Below, piece by piece: positions 45,898 to 55,844 of a stretch of 64,000 nucleotides of DNA. The notes below the pieces were generated by a model. That model was given only the letters and a program-made list of their open reading frames with translations. It did not search any database and had not been told where the DNA came from. Source of the stretch: Corynebacterium sp. SCR221107 (GTDB lineage: Bacteria > Actinomycetota > Actinomycetes > Mycobacteriales > Mycobacteriaceae); the NCBI RefSeq assembly GCF_027886475.1, contig NZ_CP115670.1, positions 2,542,001-2,606,000 on the forward strand, written 5' to 3'. Numbering within the stretch: position 1 is the stretch's first letter; each line of letters opens with the position of its first letter. The position numbers and the translations under genes are program-made.

Positions 45898-47184
45898 GTG
45901 CGTACTTGCCGAAGCCTGCCCACCTTGTTAATCATCGCCTGGCTATTCGCGGCCCTCGTCCTCGTCAAGGAATTCAGCCTCGATGCCTCCCAGCGCGTCT
46001 TCCAGCCCGAGCCGGTCGACCTCCAGGTCTACCGGCTGGCCGGGCAGCACCTGGCCGAGGGCGGGCAGTTGTACGCCGGCGACTTCATCCCCGGGCTGCC
46101 CTTTACCTACCCGCCGTTCGCCGGGGCCTTCTTCGAGCTTTTCACGTCCGTACCGAGCCAGGCTGCGACCTGGTTGTGGCAGGTGCTCAATTTCCTCGCC
46201 CTGGTGTGGGTGATCGCGGCCACCATGCACACCACGCTGCGGGCCAGCATGGGCACCTGGGCACTGGCGGTGGGCCTGGCCGTTGCCTCATTCGGACTCG
46301 ATTCCATTCACGGCAGCTTCTATTTCGGTCAGATCAACGTGGTGCTCATGGCGTTGGTGGCGCTGGATTTCTTGCCCCGGCGCACCTTCGGCGGGGTGGG
46401 CGTGGGGCTTGCCGCCGGCATGAAGCTCACACCTGCGTTTTTCATCGTGGTCTTTCTCGCCCAGGGCCGCTACCTCGCCGCCGCCGTCGCTGTGGTGACC
46501 TTCCTCATCACGGTGGGCATCGGCTTTGCCACCATCCCGGATGCGGGGCAGTTTTGGACCCAGGCGATCTCCGATTCCTCGCGGGTGGGCACCCACGATA
46601 ATCCCGGCGCGCAGTCGCTGTTGTCGGTGCTCACACGGGTTTTCGAGCAGCCCAGCCAGCTGGTGTGGCTGCTGGCCGTGGCCGTGACGGTGGCCTTGGT
46701 GTGGTCGGCTGCGCGCGCAGCCCGGCGCAATCACAGCCCCGGGTGGGCGCTGGGGCTAGGTGGCATAGGTGCGTGCCTGGTCTCGCCTTTTACGTGGTTC
46801 CACCATTGGGTGTGGCTGGTGCCGGTGCTGGTGTCCTTGCTGCTTAGCCTCGATGGGCTGGGCAACGCGGTGCTGGGGCGTGCGGGGACCGGGGTGGTAT
46901 CGGGCACGGCATTATCCCCGCTTGCGCGCGGGTTGTCTCAGCTGGTGGGGCTTTTGGCCCTTGGGGTGTGCGCGGTGGTGGCGTTGCCGCAGGTGACCGC
47001 GGCGCTATCCCCCGACTGGAGTTTCTTCGCGCATGCGCAGACCCCCACCGACCCACGCAACGCGCTGTTCGTCGGCGTCGGCGTGGTGCTGTTGGTCGGC
47101 TATGTGCTTGCCGACGTCGCCCGCGCCGCACTTCGCCGCGGTACGCAGGCGGCCGCAGCCTCCGCCGTGGCCGGGGCCGTGTGA
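45898..47184 (+). CDS. GT87-family (DUF2029) polyprenol-phosphate glycosyltransferase
   Basis: A 428-residue polytopic membrane glycosyltransferase of the GT-C type. An acidic motif in the first loop (PEPVDLQVYRLAGQHLAEGG) and FTYPPFAGAFF, GQINVVLMALV and FTWFHHWVWLVPV match mycobacterial/corynebacterial DUF2029 enzymes, which use polyprenyl-phosphomannose to build lipomannan/lipoarabinomannan or related glycans. The acceptor cannot be told from sequence. It converges with the next gene, 4 bp apart. Confidence 0.85.
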   Translation: MRTCRSLPTLLIIAWLFAALVLVKEFSLDASQRVFQPEPVDLQVYRLAGQHLAEGGQLYAGDFIPGLPFTYPPFAGAFFELFTSVPSQAATWLWQVLNFLALVWVIAATMHTTLRASMGTWALAVGLAVASFGLDSIHGSFYFGQINVVLMALVALDFLPRRTFGGVGVGLAAGMKLTPAFFIVVFLAQGRYLAAAVAVVTFLITVGIGFATIPDAGQFWTQAISDSSRVGTHDNPGAQSLLSVLTRVFEQPSQLVWLLAVAVTVALVWSAARAARRNHSPGWALGLGGIGACLVSPFTWFHHWVWLVPVLVSLLLSLDGLGNAVLGRAGTGVVSGTALSPLARGLSQLVGLLALGVCAVVALPQVTAALSPDWSFFAHAQTPTDPRNALFVGVGVVLLVGYVLADVARAALRRGTQAAAASAVAGAV

Positions 47185-47188
47185 GTTT

Positions 47189-48313
47189 TTAAGGCAGCAG
47201 CTCATCCATTTCCTGGCAGGTGGCATCCACCGCATCCTCCCAGGAGCCGGTCTCGCGATAGATCGAGCGCTGGCGCTGATAGCCCGCGCCGCGGGCGATG
47301 ATCTCGTTGACGCGCGCCAGCTCTTTCTCGCAGCCGAATTCGGCCGCCAGCGGCGCAAGCTTGTCCAGCCAGTCCTTGAGATCCTCGGTGACCAGGCGCT
47401 CATCGGTGGCGCGGGAGGTAATGACGATGGCCTCGAGGCCGTAGCGAGCCGCGCGCCACTTATTTTCGGCCACGTGCCAGTCCTGCAGGGTAGGCAGGGG
47501 CTCGCCCGCATCGATCATGCGGTCGAAGTACACCACGAGCAGGTGTGTCAGCGCCACGATGGCCGAGAGCTCGCGAAGGTTGCTGGTGGCATCGGAGACG
47601 CGCACCTCGATGGTGCCCCACTTGCCGGCGGGGCGGATATCGAAGTGCATGCTGCCGGTGTGGTTGATGACCCCTGAGATGTCCTGGTCGCGCATGTAGG
47701 ACTCCCACTGCTGCCAGTTGTCAAACTGGTAGGGCAGGCCTGCGGTGGGAAGCTGCTGGTAGAGCATGGTGCGGTTGGAGGCATAGCCGGTGTCGATGCC
47801 GTCCCAGCCCGGCGAGGAGGCCGACAGCGCCAACAGGTGCGGATACATGGTCAGCATCGCGTTGATGATCGGCCAGACCCGGTCCTTGTCGGAGACGCCG
47901 ACGTGGACGTGGATGCCCCAGATGAGCATCTGGTTGCCCCAGTACTGGGTGCGCTCGATGATCTCCTTGTAGTGTCCCTTCTCGCTGACCGGCTGGGTGC
48001 GGAAATCGGAGAAGGGGTGCGAGCCGGAGGCCCACAGGCGCAGGCCCTTTTCCTCCACGACGGGGCGCAGCGCGTCGATGCAGGTCTCAAGGTAGGCGGT
48101 TGCCTCGCCGGCGTTGTGGCACACGGGGGTCACCAGCTCGATCGTGTTGGCCAGGAACTCCCGCTCGAAGTGCAGGTCGGGGTGGGTGGTTGCCACCTCG
48201 GAAAGGACCTCCCCCGCGCGCGGGACGAGGTCCCTGGTCTGCGGGTCGATGAGCGCGATTTCCCACTCCACTCCCACGGTGGGGTTGGCGGATGCGTTAA
48301 ACGGCTGGGTCAT
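47189..48313 (-). CDS. Glutamate-cysteine ligase-like carboxylate-amine ligase (YbdK/GCS2 family)
   Basis: A 374-residue enzyme of the GCS2 family, which joins an amino acid amine to a gamma-carboxylate using ATP. Typical motifs are [40 protein letters not shown] and [14 protein letters not shown] chose ATG 48313, which has AAAGGTGG just upstream, over GTG 48322. Members are annotated as weak glutamate-cysteine ligases; the true product in corynebacteria is not certain. Confidence 0.88.
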   Translation of the reverse strand: MTQPFNASANPTVGVEWEIALIDPQTRDLVPRAGEVLSEVATTHPDLHFEREFLANTIELVTPVCHNAGEATAYLETCIDALRPVVEEKGLRLWASGSHPFSDFRTQPVSEKGHYKEIIERTQYWGNQMLIWGIHVHVGVSDKDRVWPIINAMLTMYPHLLALSASSPGWDGIDTGYASNRTMLYQQLPTAGLPYQFDNWQQWESYMRDQDISGVINHTGSMHFDIRPAGKWGTIEVRVSDATSNLRELSAIVALTHLLVVYFDRMIDAGEPLPTLQDWHVAENKWRAARYGLEAIVITSRATDERLVTEDLKDWLDKLAPLAAEFGCEKELARVNEIIARGAGYQRQRSIYRETGSWEDAVDATCQEMDELLP

Positions 48314-48550
48314 GGGGACCACCTTTGGGTGCGGGACGAACGGGCGTTATGAACCGACAAAACCAGTGATGAGCATAACCCCGAGCCGCATGTCAGTGGC
48401 CTTGAGCTATACCCTCAAAAGAGAACTTTAGGCCACCCGCTCAGCATCGAACGAGAGGCCGTGGGCAAAACCCTCGACGAGTGCGCAATTAAATTCAGCG
48501 CGTATCGAATGTGCGTGGCGCGGCCGACACCTGTGCGATGCCGATCCTGC

Positions 48551-49204
48551 CTAGTTGACGGTGGTTTCGGTCGCCAGGACCAGCACGAGGGAGTTCGGCG
48601 AATCGGTGCCCGCGGGCAGGTCGTCCGGGCGGACAGCGGCAACGCCACCGACGCGGTCGGCCAGTTCACGGGCGGCCTGCTCGGCGGCGGCGTTGCCCGC
48701 CGGGAAGTACACGGTGTTTTCCGGGACCACGTCGTCGGCGTAGTTGCCGACCTCGCCCGGGGTGAACCCCTTCGCCTTGAGCTGGTCTGCCACATCGGCC
48801 GCCAAACCTTGGACGGTGGAGTTATTGAGCACGTGGACGGTGGTGTAGTCGCTGGCCTGGCCGGCGGTGGCGTTCGGGGCGGCCGCAGCCGGGCTTGCCG
48901 ACGCCGCCGCGCCGTCAGTGCTTCCTGCCGAAGCGGCCGCGGCGCTAGGCGCTGTGGCCGGGGCTGATGCACTGCCCGTAGCCTGCTGCCCGGCGGCCGG
49001 GGTGGCTGCGGCCGGGGTATTGGTGGCGTTGACGGTCACGTCCTGGGCGTTGTCATCACGAGTCATGGAGTAGGCACCCCATGCGGCCAGCAACAAGGCG
49101 ACGGCGATTAAGATCATCGCCATCCCGCGCAGGGGCAGACCCTGAGCCTGGTCCGGAGTCTGTTCAGGATTTTGGTCAGTCACATCAGTCACACTGGTTA
49201 TCAT
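48551..49204 (-). CDS. LytR C-terminal domain membrane protein
   Basis: About 217 residues: a short cytoplasmic N-terminus, one membrane helix (about 27-46), a long Ala/Ser/Thr/Pro-rich linker, and a C-terminal LytR_C domain (TTVHVLNNSTVQGLAADVADQL ... NTVYFPAGNAAAEQAARELAD). Such proteins act in cell-wall assembly, often as partners of LCP ligases. Start uncertain: ATG 49204 overlaps TATGAT, a good -10 box that ends 7 bases before GTG 49192, so leaderless initiation at 49192 is quite possible. Confidence 0.82.
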   Translation of the reverse strand: MITSVTDVTDQNPEQTPDQAQGLPLRGMAMILIAVALLLAAWGAYSMTRDDNAQDVTVNATNTPAAATPAAGQQATGSASAPATAPSAAAASAGSTDGAAASASPAAAAPNATAGQASDYTTVHVLNNSTVQGLAADVADQLKAKGFTPGEVGNYADDVVPENTVYFPAGNAAAEQAARELADRVGGVAAVRPDDLPAGTDSPNSLVLVLATETTVN

Positions 49205-49299
49205 AGTGGGTCGCCGCCATGGTTTCGCGCTGCGCCACCTCAAGCATCCCATTGTCTTTTTGTTTAGGGCGCGCACGCTTTACCCAGCGCAATGTAGCG

Positions 49300-49581
49300 T
49301 TACGAGTCCACGCCCCGGTTTTCCCGCGAATCTCGCAACCTGCGCAACCTGGCCGTGAGGTGGGGAAATTGCTCCATCGCCATCGGGTCATCGATGGCCT
49401 TGTTGAGCTTTTGATAATAACGAATCGGCGAGATTCCCAATTCGGCGCGGATGAGGTCTTCCTTCGCACCGAGCGCACGCGGGGCGTGCTTCTCGAATCG
49501 CAGCAACTGCAGCGCGCTAAGCCGGTCTTCCACAGCGGAGGCCAGCTCCGAGCTGTCATCAAGGTGGCGGGCATCGGTCAT
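49300..49581 (-). CDS. DUF3263 domain protein
   Basis: A 93-residue basic, helical protein with the family pattern LRFEKHAPRALGAKEDLIRAELGISPIRYYQKLN (residues 27-60), which resembles a helix-turn-helix. It is a short actinobacterial family of unknown function, usually near def and a LytR_C gene, as here. Confidence 0.85.
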   Translation of the reverse strand: MTDARHLDDSSELASAVEDRLSALQLLRFEKHAPRALGAKEDLIRAELGISPIRYYQKLNKAIDDPMAMEQFPHLTARLRRLRDSRENRGVDS

Positions 49582-49662
49582 GGCTTTCAGCTTAGAGCAC
49601 CGCCCAGCCCAACCCTGGTCGCTTGTCGTCGCCTACGGCCTCCCGAGCGCACCACCTTTAAT

Positions 49663-49973
49663 TCAGGCGATGACACCAAAGACGCAGAGCCTAGGAATCG
49701 ATGCAGGCAGCCCCGTCTGCCGACGTAGCTCATCTAAGGCGGTGACCCACTCCCAGTCCTCGGCCAGATGCCGGGGCAGCGGGGCAGGTGGTGTCCCGTT
49801 GGTTTTCCGGCGGTCACCCCGATGACCCCGGAGTCGTAGATCGGGTGGATGTGCAGCGTCTTTTGGGAAATCAGTGTGGTGGCGGTGACGGCCCCGATGA
49901 CGGGAATCTCGCGCAGCACGGCCTCGGGCGGCAGGGGTGCGATGCGCTGATGATCGGACGGGCCCTTTCTCAC
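49663..49973 (-). pseudogene. DUF6308-like protein, remnant
   Basis: Two frames together give the end of a DUF6308-type protein: APLPPEAVLREIPVIGAVTATTLISQK with HIHPIYDSGV in one, and AEDWEWVTALDELRRQTGLP with PRLCVFGVIA in the other. A frameshift separates them near 49780-49795. The N-terminal half is missing; an in-frame stop and an inverted repeat (49978-50008) lie directly upstream. Family match is from memory of the domain and is moderate. Confidence 0.6.
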
Positions 49974-49977
49974 TACT

Positions 49978-50008
49978 GGGTGAGGTCAATGCACCATCGA
50001 CCTCACCC
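49978..50008. repeat. 10-bp perfect inverted repeat
   Basis: GGGTGAGGTC and GACCTCACCC flank an 11-bp spacer, exactly where the DUF6308 remnant loses its N-terminal half. It could mark a deletion junction or an old element end. Confidence 0.7.
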
Positions 50009-50383
50009 GGCCAGAAGTAGAGCGCGCATTCTTCGTATCAACGGGCAAGCAGTTCGCTTAGCTGTGTGGCGCTGGTGTAGCAGCTGACGCATTGCCTGCG
50101 ATGGGACGGAAAATGCTAGGCAGGCTCGCTGCCACGATGTCTTTCATCCCACAGTGTGGCTTACCGACGAATCTGCAGTAGGTCGCCCCAGCGATTACGG
50201 GAGGTGCCGACGAAAGACGAGCCCTGGCTGCCTCAGCGAGCGGCATCATAGCGGCGCCAAACTCATCGCCTTTGCGCCGCTCGCGTTCGTGTGAGGCGGG
50301 AATAGACACGCTCATGCGCACCGCTGTCGTGCCTATTCTGTTTAAGTCGGGCACCGTGGTCGTCGGAAAGCAAGCGCGGTGCT
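50009..50383. other. Intergenic region upstream of def
   Basis: About 375 bp with no supported gene; open frames on both strands lack family matches and ribosome sites. It contains one dispersed 11-mer (50362-50372). It may include unrecognisable remains of the DUF6308 gene. Confidence 0.45.
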
Positions 50384-50389
50384 TACACT
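50384..50389 (+). promoter_or_regulatory. -10 element of a leaderless def mRNA
   Basis: TACACT lies 6 bases before the ATG at 50396, with no Shine-Dalgarno sequence between. Transcription would start at or next to the start codon. Confidence 0.6.
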
Positions 50390-50395
50390 GTCATT

Positions 50396-51043
50396 ATGAC
50401 CGTTCGTCCCATCGTCATTTACGGCGACCCAGTACTGCACAATCCCACCGAACCCGTCACCGAGCCGGTTTCCGAGCTGCGCGAGCTCATCGACGACATG
50501 TACGAGACCATGGACGTCGCCAACGGCGTGGGCCTAGCCGCCAACCAGGTCGGCGTGAATAAGCGCCTGTTCGTGTTCAGTTGCCCCGATGTCGAGGGCC
50601 CGAACGGCGAGCCGCTGCCCGAAGACCAGCAGGTCATCCGCCGCGGCTGCGTCATCAACCCGGTGCTGGAAACCTCCGAGATCCCAGAGACCATGCCCCG
50701 CGTCGACGGCTCCGACGAGGAAGGCTGCCTGTCCCTGCCCGGCCTGGGCTTTCCCACCTCCCGCGCCGACTGGGCGCGCGTTGTCGGCCTCGACGAAAAC
50801 GGCAACGAGGTCTCCGTGGAGGGCTACGGCTTCTTCGCCCGCTGCCTGCAGCACGAGGTCGGCCATCTGGACGGCTTCGTCTACGCCGACGTGCTCCAGG
50901 GTCGCTGGAAGCGCGCCGCCAAGAAGGCCGTGCGCCGCAACGGCTGGACCGAGGCCGGGTTGACCTGGCTGCCGGGTGTGGATCCGGATCCCTTCGGCCA
51001 CGACGAGGTCGAGTCTGCCGGCGAGCACCCGCAGGAAAGTTAA
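50396..51043 (+). CDS. def: Peptide deformylase
   Basis: Def removes the formyl group from nascent proteins. The 215-residue protein has all three motifs: GVGLAANQ (residues 44-51), EEGCLSLPG with metal-ligand Cys111, and QHEVGHLDG with H153-E154 and H157. The C-terminal ~30 residues are a basic then acidic extension seen in other corynebacteria. Its stop overlaps the next ATG (TAATG). Confidence 0.95.
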   Translation: MTVRPIVIYGDPVLHNPTEPVTEPVSELRELIDDMYETMDVANGVGLAANQVGVNKRLFVFSCPDVEGPNGEPLPEDQQVIRRGCVINPVLETSEIPETMPRVDGSDEEGCLSLPGLGFPTSRADWARVVGLDENGNEVSVEGYGFFARCLQHEVGHLDGFVYADVLQGRWKRAAKKAVRRNGWTEAGLTWLPGVDPDPFGHDEVESAGEHPQES

Positions 51044-52056
51044 TGGAACAACACCCCGCCTCTCCCCGGTCGCGCATCTTTCGCTCCGATGATGTCCACC
51101 CCGGCGAGCGGGTGGTCATCCGCCGCGTGATCGACGGCCAGCACTCCGATGTCATCGGCCACGTCGTCGACCTCAACGAAAAGGAGCTGGTGGTGCGCCC
51201 GCAGGCCGTCGGCGGCTTCCCCTCCGCGCTGGCCGAGGTCCGGATCCCACGCGCTCAGGTCTACGTGGTCAAAAAGCTCAGCCCGCGGCGGGTGCGTAAC
51301 TCGGAGATCCGCGACATCGAACTCGCCTATTCGGAGGCCTTCCCCGGCATCGAGCACACCTGGGCCAGCGATGGCCAGTGGCTGCTGCGCGCCGGCGATG
51401 GCATTACGGAGCGTTCCAATTCGGCCGCGCCGCTGGGCCGCTCGGCGGTGTTTACGCCGGTGCCGGTGGCCGAGATTAAGGCGTTCTACGCCCGCCACAA
51501 GCTGCCGCCGAGGGTGCTCATCCCGGAGCGCATCGGCAAGCAGGCCGAGCAGCTAGCCAAGGATCACGGCTGGGAGCTGGGCCCGGAGATCATCGTGATG
51601 ACCCGCGAGCTCACCGACTTGCCCACACCCGATGAGCGCGCGGAGTTTCGCATCGATGAGCAGCCGGATCGCGCCTGGCTCGGCCTCTATCACTTCCGCG
51701 GCAAACCGCTGCCGGAGCACGCGCTGAACCTGCTTCGCGAGCGCATCAATGGCCAGATGGGCTTCGGCCGCCTGGTCGATGAGACAGGCGAGACCATCGC
51801 AATTACCCGCGGCACGATTACCTCCGCAGGCAGCAGGCAGTATTTGGGGTATTCCGCGGTCGAGGTTGCGCACGCTTTCCGACGCCAAGGTTACGGGACC
51901 CAATTAGGCATCCACATGTTGTCCTGGGGCGCTGCCTGCGGTGCGACCACCGCGTATCTCCAGGTCATCGCCAGTAATTCCGCTGGCATCGGCCTCTATG
52001 AGAAGCTGGGCTTTATCGAGCACCATCGGCACCGCTACGCAACGATCACCACCTAG
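51043..52056 (+). CDS. N-acetylglutamate synthase, CG3035 family
   Basis: A 337-residue GNAT acetyltransferase. The acetyl-CoA loop is FRRQGYGTQLG near residue 285, and the end EKLGFIEHHRHRYA is typical of GNAT. An N-terminal SH3-like region (HVVDLNEKELVVRPQ) precedes it. C. glutamicum Cg3035, shown to be an N-acetylglutamate synthase for arginine synthesis, has this size and also follows def. Coupled to def through TAATG overlap. Confidence 0.86.
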   Translation: MEQHPASPRSRIFRSDDVHPGERVVIRRVIDGQHSDVIGHVVDLNEKELVVRPQAVGGFPSALAEVRIPRAQVYVVKKLSPRRVRNSEIRDIELAYSEAFPGIEHTWASDGQWLLRAGDGITERSNSAAPLGRSAVFTPVPVAEIKAFYARHKLPPRVLIPERIGKQAEQLAKDHGWELGPEIIVMTRELTDLPTPDERAEFRIDEQPDRAWLGLYHFRGKPLPEHALNLLRERINGQMGFGRLVDETGETIAITRGTITSAGSRQYLGYSAVEVAHAFRRQGYGTQLGIHMLSWGAACGATTAYLQVIASNSAGIGLYEKLGFIEHHRHRYATITT

Positions 52057-52118
52057 CGTCCGCGCGGGGGTGCCAGCGATGCCGAGATGAATGGGCCATG
52101 AAAGGTAATCTGTAACGC

Positions 52119-52910
52119 ATGCGCATTGTGAACTGGAACGTCAATTCGATCAGAACTCGCGTCGAACGCGTCGAAGCATTTCTTACGCGCCACGATGTTG
52201 ACGTGCTTGCGGTACAGGAAACGAAGTGCCGCGATGACCAGTTTCCCTTTGCCACTTTTGAGAAATTGGGCTATGAGGTCGCCCACTTCGGCCTCAACCA
52301 GTGGAACGGCGTGGCCATCATCTCCCGCGTCGGAATCGAGGATGTTGCCACATCCTTCCCAGGTCAGCCCGGTTTCAATAAGGATCCCGACGCGGACCAA
52401 GCCATCGAGGCGCGCGCCTTGGGCGCTACCTGCGGCGGGGTGCGCATATGGAGCCTGTACGTGCCCAACGGGCGCGAGATCGCCGATCCGCACTACGACT
52501 ACAAGCTGCGCTGGCTCTACTCCCTCGCCCGTTATGTGGAGGTCACCGCGGAACACAACGTCGACCCGGCGATGGTGTTGCTGGGGGATTTCAACATCGC
52601 GCCGCGCGACGAGCACGTGTGGGACATCCGCGCCTTCGATGGCGCCACCCACGTCACCGAACCAGAACGTCAGGCATTCGAGGCCTTGCTTGACGCAGGC
52701 CTTCGCGTGACCAGTCCCTTCGAAGGATTCTCCTACTGGGACTACAAGGCCGCTCGCTTCCAACGCGGCCAGGGCATGCTCATCGATTTCCAGCTTTCCC
52801 GCGGGCTGGAGGCCAAAGAAGGCTTCATCGACGTCGAGGAGCGCGCCGGCAAGGGCGCTTCTGACCATGCGCCAGTGATCGTGGACTACCTATCACCAGA
52901 AAAGGCCTAG
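52119..52910 (+). CDS. xth: Exodeoxyribonuclease III (AP endonuclease)
   Basis: A 263-residue DNA repair nuclease of the XthA family. Motifs: IVNWNVNSIRTR at the start, LAVQETKC with the metal Glu, LLGDFNIAPRDEHVWD, and the terminal SDHAPVIVDY. It is followed by cls with 5 bp between them. Confidence 0.94.
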   Translation: MRIVNWNVNSIRTRVERVEAFLTRHDVDVLAVQETKCRDDQFPFATFEKLGYEVAHFGLNQWNGVAIISRVGIEDVATSFPGQPGFNKDPDADQAIEARALGATCGGVRIWSLYVPNGREIADPHYDYKLRWLYSLARYVEVTAEHNVDPAMVLLGDFNIAPRDEHVWDIRAFDGATHVTEPERQAFEALLDAGLRVTSPFEGFSYWDYKAARFQRGQGMLIDFQLSRGLEAKEGFIDVEERAGKGASDHAPVIVDYLSPEKA

Positions 52911-52915
52911 AGATC

Positions 52916-54412
52916 TTGTCGTTTACTTGGAGCCTCGACCTCAGCACGTGGCAGACGATCGGCCTGATTGTCGATTACACGGTCAAGATCATCGCCATCG
53001 GTTTCGTACCCGAAGGCCGTCGCCCCAGCTCCTCGACCGCTTGGCTCCTGGCGATCTTGTTGCTTCCCTTCTTAGGACTTCCCCTGTTCTTGCTCATGGG
53101 CAGCCCTTATATCAATCGTCGCCGCCACGCCATCCAGCAAGAGGCCAATTCCGCCATCACCGACGTCCAGGCGATCGAGCCGGACTTTCCGCCCGGCACC
53201 ATCTCCAACCCGGAGATCGCCTCACTCATCAAGCTCAACCGCAAGCTGACGGGCATGCCCGCAGTTTCCGCCACCAGTCACGGCGTCTACACCGATTACC
53301 GGGAAACCATCCGGCAAATGGTCCGCGCCGTCGACGAGGCCACCCGATACGTGCATGCTGAGATCTACATCGTAGCTTGGGACCCAACCACGGAGATCTT
53401 TTTCCGCGCGATGGAGCGGGCAGTCAAGCGCGGCGTGGAGGTTCGCCTCCTGTTTGACCAGGTGGGAAGCTGGAAGTACCCGGGCTACCTCAAGCTGGGC
53501 AAGCGGCTGGACGCGATCGGCGTGAAATGGGAGCTCATGCTGCCGCTGCAGCCGCTGCGCTGGCGCTTCCGACGCCCCGATCTGCGCAATCACCGCAAGA
53601 TGCTCATCATCGACGGCGAGCGCGGCTTTCTAGGCTCCCAGAACCTCATCGACTCCAGCTACCTGAAAAAGGGCAATCAGAAGGTGGGGCGCGAATGGGT
53701 CGACCTCATGGTCGAGCTCACCGGCCCAGTGGTCTCCTCCATGAACATGGTTTTTGCCGTGGACTGGTATCTGGAATCCGACGAGCTGCTGCCGATTGAT
53801 GAGGACATCTTGGGCCCCACGATGCCTGATACCCACGACACCTCCGCCAACATCGTCCAGTTGGTTCCCTCCGGTCCTGGTTATAGCACCGAGCCGAACT
53901 TGAGGATGTTTAATTCGATCATCCACCACGCCAAAAAACGCCTGGTGATGTGCTCCCCGTACTTCATCCCGGACGAGTCCATGCTCGAGGCCGTCACGAG
54001 TGCCTGCTATCGCGGGGTTGAGGTGGAGCTCTACGTCTCCGAGCAGGGGGATCAGTTCATGGTCCACCACGCCCAATCCTCCTACTATCAAGCACTGCTG
54101 GAGGCAGGCGTGCGCATCTTTATGTACCCCAAGCCGTCCGTGCTGCACTCCAAGTACATGCTCGCCGACCCGGAGGCCGGCCACGCCGCCGTGGGCGTCG
54201 TGGGCTCTTCCAATATGGACATGCGCAGCTTCGGCCTCAACTACGAGGTGTCCCTCATGATCACCCGCGGAAACCTCATTCGCCAGCTCTCGGAGGTCAC
54301 CGACACCTACCGCGCCTGCTCCATCGAACTGACCTTGGAGGAGTGGAACAAGCGCGGATACGCCCGCCGCTATATCGACAATGTCATGCGCCTTACCTCG
54401 GCGCTGCAATAG
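52916..54412 (+). CDS. cls: Cardiolipin synthase
   Basis: A 498-residue membrane phospholipase-D-type enzyme. Two N-terminal membrane helices (about 12-30 and 42-62) precede two HKD motifs: NHRKMLIIDGERGFLGSQN and LHSKYMLADPEAG..GSSNMDMRS. It starts at TTG 52916, 5 bp after xth. The usual role is condensing phosphatidylglycerol into cardiolipin. Confidence 0.93.
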   Translation: MSFTWSLDLSTWQTIGLIVDYTVKIIAIGFVPEGRRPSSSTAWLLAILLLPFLGLPLFLLMGSPYINRRRHAIQQEANSAITDVQAIEPDFPPGTISNPEIASLIKLNRKLTGMPAVSATSHGVYTDYRETIRQMVRAVDEATRYVHAEIYIVAWDPTTEIFFRAMERAVKRGVEVRLLFDQVGSWKYPGYLKLGKRLDAIGVKWELMLPLQPLRWRFRRPDLRNHRKMLIIDGERGFLGSQNLIDSSYLKKGNQKVGREWVDLMVELTGPVVSSMNMVFAVDWYLESDELLPIDEDILGPTMPDTHDTSANIVQLVPSGPGYSTEPNLRMFNSIIHHAKKRLVMCSPYFIPDESMLEAVTSACYRGVEVELYVSEQGDQFMVHHAQSSYYQALLEAGVRIFMYPKPSVLHSKYMLADPEAGHAAVGVVGSSNMDMRSFGLNYEVSLMITRGNLIRQLSEVTDTYRACSIELTLEEWNKRGYARRYIDNVMRLTSALQ

Positions 54413-54420
54413 CTGACGTG

Positions 54421-54488
54421 AAAAAGCGGGTGCGCCACCTGCCGGGGCGCATTCATAGATGCACCCCAGTCGCACGGCGCTCCCGCTT
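54421..54488 (-). terminator. Terminator of the MFS transporter gene
   Basis: On the minus strand AAGCGGGAGCGCC pairs with GGCGCACCCGCTT (one mismatch), enclosing a smaller hairpin, and is followed by TTTTT. It also separates the convergent cls gene. Confidence 0.8.
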
Positions 54489-54505
54489 GGCTTAACAACC
54501 GCGTG

Positions 54506-55708
54506 TTAACGCGTGGATTTCAAAGCGACGACGAGTCCTACTGCGGCGATGACGAAGGCGACAATCATGCACACGGACATCGATACGGCATGGTTGGCGT
54601 CGATGCCTACCAGCGGGGATACGATGGCTGCCAGCAAGAACTGCGTAAAGCCCAGCACGGCAGAACCAGCGCCGGCGCGCTCGCGCACCAGCCCGGTGGC
54701 CAGCGCCGTGGCGTTGCCCATCACCATCGGCATCGGTGCCACCACGAGGAATAATGCCGGAAGCACCAGCCACGGCGTCAGCGCGAACTGTGCCGCAAGA
54801 GCCAAAAGCACCACGGCCACACCGATGACCACGATGGCCACCTTGATGATCTGCTCAGGGGTGTGACGATCCATGAGACGGTTGTTGACCGCACCCATGG
54901 CCATCATGCCCAAGGCGTTGACCGCGAAGATGACCGAATACATGGTGGGGCTAAAACCCAGCTGCTGCTGGATGACGAATGGGGAGGCGGAGATGTAGCT
55001 AAACATCACCGCAAAGATGAAGGAGAAGGCGATGCCGTAGCCCACGAAACCGCGGTTTTTCAGCACGAACGGGTAGCCACGCAGCGTGTTGGAAAAGGAT
55101 GCTCCCTCGCGAAGGTGCTTCGGGTGCGACTCCTTGACCTGGAAGACGGCCACCAGAAGCTGCAGGGCGCAGATGCCGCTGAGCACCCAGAAGATGCCGC
55201 GCCAGCCGATCGGCTCGACCAACAGCGCACCGAGCACCGGCGCCAGCACCGGGGCGATGCCTTGGATAATCATCATGAGGGTAAAGGCCTTCGCCGCGGC
55301 CACGCCCTTGGCTAGGTCCGGGATGACGGTCCTGGCCAGCACCACGCACGCACCCGAGCCCAGACCTTGAACGAGGCGGGCTGCAATCAGGATGCCAATC
55401 GACGGGGTCATCGCGCACACGATAGAGGCCGCCAAGGCCAGCACGGCGCCGCCGATCATAAGGCCGCGGCGCCCCAGGGAATCGGAGAGGCCGCCGATGA
55501 CCAACTGGCCGATGGCCATGCCCACCATGAATCCAGACAAGGTCAGCTGCACCATCGTCGCGGTGGTGCTGAGGTCATCGACGACCCGTGGCAGCGCCGC
55601 GAGGTACATGTCGGTGGCAAACGGCCCCGATGCCGACAACAGGGCAAGGCCTGTCAGCAGAGCCGGGGTGAGCTTTTGCGGCTGGTAATTGGTCTCGTTA
55701 ATGGCCAT
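54506..55708 (-). CDS. MFS drug transporter, Bcr/CflA family
   Basis: A 400-residue, 12-helix efflux pump. It has LSASGPFATDMYLAALP, the loop 2-3 motif GGLSDSLGRRGLM and GLGSGACVVLARTVIPDL, all usual in the Bcr/CflA drug-resistance branch. I chose ATG 55708, where the homologous N-terminus begins; the longer frame to 55882 runs through the large inverted repeat at 55845-55884, which may be its operator. Confidence 0.9.
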   Translation of the reverse strand: MAINETNYQPQKLTPALLTGLALLSASGPFATDMYLAALPRVVDDLSTTATMVQLTLSGFMVGMAIGQLVIGGLSDSLGRRGLMIGGAVLALAASIVCAMTPSIGILIAARLVQGLGSGACVVLARTVIPDLAKGVAAAKAFTLMMIIQGIAPVLAPVLGALLVEPIGWRGIFWVLSGICALQLLVAVFQVKESHPKHLREGASFSNTLRGYPFVLKNRGFVGYGIAFSFIFAVMFSYISASPFVIQQQLGFSPTMYSVIFAVNALGMMAMGAVNNRLMDRHTPEQIIKVAIVVIGVAVVLLALAAQFALTPWLVLPALFLVVAPMPMVMGNATALATGLVRERAGAGSAVLGFTQFLLAAIVSPLVGIDANHAVSMSVCMIVAFVIAAVGLVVALKSTR

Positions 55709-55844
55709 CAGTGATGTTCGACCGCTTTCTGGTATCGGATTACCGGGGTTAGTGCCAGCGCATTGCCTGGCCACGGCGCGTGTGGCGCCATCGGTTGCGG
55801 CGCCGACAAGGGATTGTACTCCCCCACTTTGTTGATCAATCCAT

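Noticed and set aside
49978-50008. Insertion-sequence end
   Set aside because: No transposase fragment, partner end or target duplication is seen near the inverted repeat.
35390-50372. The dispersed 11-mer as a promoter -35 element
   Set aside because: It sits near -35 position upstream of the M20 gene and def, but the distance to -10 differs (25 versus 22 bp), and most copies lie inside genes or after terminators.
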